A stretch of 64,000 bases of DNA from Martelella endophytica (GTDB lineage: Bacteria; Pseudomonadota; Alphaproteobacteria; Rhizobiales; Rhizobiaceae). Positions 61,554-64,000 of the stretch are shown piece by piece. The translations under genes and the position numbers were made by a program. The stretch lies in assembly GCF_000960975.1 (NCBI RefSeq), contig NZ_CP010803.1, positions 2,197,944 through 2,261,943 on the forward strand, written 5' to 3'. Below the pieces are notes generated by a model, which made no database searches, was not told where the DNA came from, and was given only the letters and a program-made list of their open reading frames with translations. The first letter of the stretch is position 1, and each line of letters opens with the position of its first letter.

Positions 61554-64000
61554 ATGGTCTCACTCGGTGGCGTAGCCCGCAAATTGTTCGGTTCGGCCAA
61601 TGACCGCCGGATCCGCTCCTACAAGCCGCGTGTGGCCGCGATCAATGCCCTCGAGGAGGAGATTTCAGCCCTTTCCAACGATGCGCTGAAGGCAAAAACC
61701 GACGAATTCAAGCAGCAGATTGCCGACGGCAAGACCCTCGACGATATCCTGATCGAAGCCTTCGCCGTGGTGCGCGAGGCTTCCAAGCGCGTTCTCGGCC
61801 TCAGGCCCTTCGATGTCCAGCTCATCGGCGGCATGATCCTGCACGAAAATGCCATTGCCGAGATGAAGACCGGTGAAGGTAAGACGCTTGTATCGACGCT
61901 TCCCGTCTATCTGAATGCGCTCGCCGGCAAGGGTGTCCACGTCGTTACCGTTAACGACTATCTGGCCCGCCGCGACAGCGAGACCATGGGCCGGCTTCAT
62001 GCCTTCCTCGGCCTGACCACCGGCGTCATCCATCACGGTCTCGACGACCAGCAGCGCAAGGCTGCCTATGCATGCGACATCACCTACGCGACCAATAACG
62101 AACTCGGCTTCGACTATCTGCGCGACAACATGAAGATGCAGCGCTCCGAGATGGTCCAGCGCGGCCACAACTATGCGATCGTCGACGAGGTCGACTCGAT
62201 CCTGGTTGACGAAGCGCGCACGCCGCTGATCATCTCCGGCCCGCTCGACGACCGCTCCGATCTCTATGTCGCGATCGACAAGGTCATCCCGATGCTGGAG
62301 GAGAGCGATTACGAGATCGACGAGAAGCAGCGCTCCGCCAACTTCTCCGAAGACGGCATGGAGAAGCTCGAAAAGCTTCTGACCGAGATGGGCCTGATGA
62401 AGGGCGCCTCGCTCTACGACATCGAGAATGTCGCGATCGTCCACCACCTCAACAATGCGCTGAAGGCGCACAAGCTGTTTTCGCGTGACAAGGACTACAT
62501 CGTCCGCGACGACGAGGTCGTGATCATCGACGAATTCACCGGCCGCATGATGCCGGGCCGGCGTTATTCCGAAGGCCAGCACCAGGCGCTGGAAGCCAAG
62601 GAAAACGTCAAGATCCAGCCGGAAAACCAGACGCTCGCCTCGATCACCTTCCAGAACTATTTCCGCATGTACGACAAGCTCGCCGGCATGACCGGCACGG
62701 CGGCGACGGAAGCGGAAGAATTCGGCAACATCTACGGCCTCGACGTCGTTGAAGTGCCGACCAACCTGCCGATTGCGCGTCTCGACGAAGACGACGAAGT
62801 CTATCTGACGGTTCAGGAAAAATACCAGGCGATCGTCTCCGAGATCAAGGAAGCCAAGGAAAAGGGCCAGCCGGTTCTCGTCGGCACCACCTCGATCGAA
62901 AAGTCCGAGCTTCTGGCCGCCGCCCTTCGCCGCGACGGCATTTCCGATTTCAGCGTGCTGAACGCCCGCTACCACGAGCAGGAAGCCTTCATCATTTCGC
63001 AGGCCGGTGTGCCGGGCGCGCTGACGATCGCCACCAACATGGCCGGTCGCGGTACCGACATCCAGCTCGGCGGCAACCTCGAAATGCGTATCGAAGCCGA
63101 ACTTGGTGGCACCGAACCCGGCATCGACATCGTCACCAACGAGCAGGGCCAGAAGGTCGAGGTCGAGCGCAAGTTCACGCCGGCCGGTCCTGAGCGTGAG
63201 GAAAAGGAAAAGGCGATCCGCGCCGATGTTGCCCGGCTGAAGGAGCAGGCGCTTGCCGCCGGCGGTCTTTACGTGATCGCCACCGAGCGCCACGAAAGCC
63301 GCCGCATCGACAACCAGTTACGCGGCCGTTCCGGTCGTCAGGGTGACCCTGGTCGCTCGAAATTCTATCTGTCGCTGCAGGACGACCTGATGCGCATCTT
63401 CGGTTCCGACCGGATGGAAAGCATGCTGACCAAGCTTGGCCTGAAGGAAGGCGAGGCGATTGTCCATCCCTGGATCAACAAGGCTCTGGAGCGCGCGCAG
63501 AAGAAGGTCGAAGCCCGCAACTTCGACATCCGCAAGAACCTTCTGAAGTACGACGACGTGCTGAACGACCAGCGCAAGGTCGTCTTCGACCAGCGCAAGG
63601 AACTGATGGATTCGGAGGACATCTCCGACATCGTCGTCGACATGCGCCACGAAGTCATCGAAAACGCCGTCAAGCGCCGAATCCCCGAACGGGCCTATGC
63701 CGAACAGTGGGATGTTGCCGGCCTGAAGGAAGACTGTGTCCGCCTGCTCAACCTTGATCTGCCGATAGAGGAATGGGCGCAGGAGGATGGCATCGCCGAG
63801 CCGGAGATCGAGCAGCGCATCATCGACGCAGCCGAGAAGGCCGCTGCTGTCCGGGCCGAGCAGGCAGCGCAGTTCGGTCCCGACGTGCAGAAATATGTCG
63901 AGCGGCAGGTGACCATGCAGGCGCTCGACCATCTCTGGCGCGAGCATATCGTCAACCTCGATCATCTGCGCTCGGTCATCGGCTTCCGCGGCTATGCTCA
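61554..64000 (+). CDS. secA: Preprotein translocase ATPase SecA (partial)
   Basis: The motor of the Sec translocon; 815 codons are present and the C-terminus lies beyond the window. Visible parts: Walker [15 protein letters not shown], helicase motif [15 protein letters not shown], preprotein cross-linking domain, [14 protein letters not shown] and [13 protein letters not shown] of the second ATPase half, and the start of the helical wing. The ATG at 61554 follows GGAAAGAG. Two short upstream ORFs (61519 and 61526) end at or just before this start. Confidence 0.98.
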   Translation, partial: MVSLGGVARKLFGSANDRRIRSYKPRVAAINALEEEISALSNDALKAKTDEFKQQIADGKTLDDILIEAFAVVREASKRVLGLRPFDVQLIGGMILHENAIAEMKTGEGKTLVSTLPVYLNALAGKGVHVVTVNDYLARRDSETMGRLHAFLGLTTGVIHHGLDDQQRKAAYACDITYATNNELGFDYLRDNMKMQRSEMVQRGHNYAIVDEVDSILVDEARTPLIISGPLDDRSDLYVAIDKVIPMLEESDYEIDEKQRSANFSEDGMEKLEKLLTEMGLMKGASLYDIENVAIVHHLNNALKAHKLFSRDKDYIVRDDEVVIIDEFTGRMMPGRRYSEGQHQALEAKENVKIQPENQTLASITFQNYFRMYDKLAGMTGTAATEAEEFGNIYGLDVVEVPTNLPIARLDEDDEVYLTVQEKYQAIVSEIKEAKEKGQPVLVGTTSIEKSELLAAALRRDGISDFSVLNARYHEQEAFIISQAGVPGALTIATNMAGRGTDIQLGGNLEMRIEAELGGTEPGIDIVTNEQGQKVEVERKFTPAGPEREEKEKAIRADVARLKEQALAAGGLYVIATERHESRRIDNQLRGRSGRQGDPGRSKFYLSLQDDLMRIFGSDRMESMLTKLGLKEGEAIVHPWINKALERAQKKVEARNFDIRKNLLKYDDVLNDQRKVVFDQRKELMDSEDISDIVVDMRHEVIENAVKRRIPERAYAEQWDVAGLKEDCVRLLNLDLPIEEWAQEDGIAEPEIEQRIIDAAEKAAAVRAEQAAQFGPDVQKYVERQVTMQALDHLWREHIVNLDHLRSVIGFRGYA

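Noticed and set aside
61519..61575. SecM-like arrest peptide before secA
   Set aside because: The 18-codon ORF has no signal peptide or Pro-rich arrest motif; kept only as a part of the leader observation.
61665..63293. 542-codon minus-strand open frame
   Set aside because: Antisense of secA, whose conserved motifs settle the coding strand.

Overview
The window is chromosomal DNA from an alphaproteobacterium, most likely of the order Rhizobiales (Rhizobium/Martelella/Hoeflea-like). The reasons are uniformly high GC, a Porin_2-type alphaproteobacterial porin, rpsT directly upstream of dnaA, GANTC (CcrM-type) sites clustered in front of dnaA, many DppABCDF-type ABC importers and FCD-type GntR regulators, and intergenic palindromes that resemble those I recall from rhizobial genomes. 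No prophage, transposase, CRISPR array or rRNA operon was seen. The assignment rests on reading alone; no database search was made.

Layout. 1-3.4 kb: 5' part of a sugar-type ABC ATPase (minus), then sodB, fdxA and a flavin reductase (plus), then a TPR protein and a SufR-like regulator (minus). 3.5-18.7 kb: a class V aminotransferase faces a long minus-strand run (ggt, a five-gene peptide ABC importer, an SBF transporter, a GntR regulator, a DadA-like FAD enzyme, an M24 peptidase and an Ldh2-family dehydrogenase). A second GntR gene and an NTF2-like gene are divergent from ggt across a palindrome-rich region. 18.7-25.6 kb: a CPA1 antiporter with a cyclic-nucleotide-binding domain, then a thiamine-precursor salvage operon (ykoF-like, thiX, thiZ, thiY, tenA) under a clear TPP riboswitch. 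25.6-32.9 kb: an AraC regulator, a fused Gfo/Idh/MocA-aldo/keto reductase, a HAD phosphatase and SorC regulator divergent from a zinc alcohol dehydrogenase, and a porin. 33.5-43.3 kb: tRNA-Ala(CGC), DUF1178, nitrilase-like, grxC, ComF, a methyltransferase, an M29 aminopeptidase, an apparently frameshifted small gene, a secreted orphan protein, YbaK, an ArsC/YffB-like protein and membrane PQQ glucose dehydrogenase. 43.4-46.0 kb: dnaA with a 787-bp upstream region, then rpsT. 46.3-54.8 kb: D-lactate dehydrogenase, then a six-gene minus-strand cluster (peptide-type ABC importer with a fused permease-ATPase, a GntR regulator, an acetamidase/formamidase). 55.1-60.3 kb: a DUF4142 protein, an M20 amidohydrolase, a small membrane protein and the nucleoside-salvage operon deoB-add-upp. 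60.4-64 kb: a parvulin and the first 815 codons of secA.

How the genes work together. The 4.7-17.4 kb run can be read as a scavenging module: peptides are imported, gamma-glutamyl and imino bonds are cut in the cytoplasm, and a D-amino acid is oxidised to an imine that an Ldh2-family enzyme could reduce to the L-form. The thiamine operon takes up and salvages pyrimidine precursors under TPP control. The 47.3-54.8 kb cluster looks dedicated to an amide or amide-bearing peptide. deoB, add and upp recycle nucleosides. The best candidates for new biology are the GANTC cluster upstream of dnaA, the folded leader of secA, paired intergenic hairpins with compensatory changes, the divergent operators at 17.5 and 30.4 kb, and the long peptide/imino-acid module.
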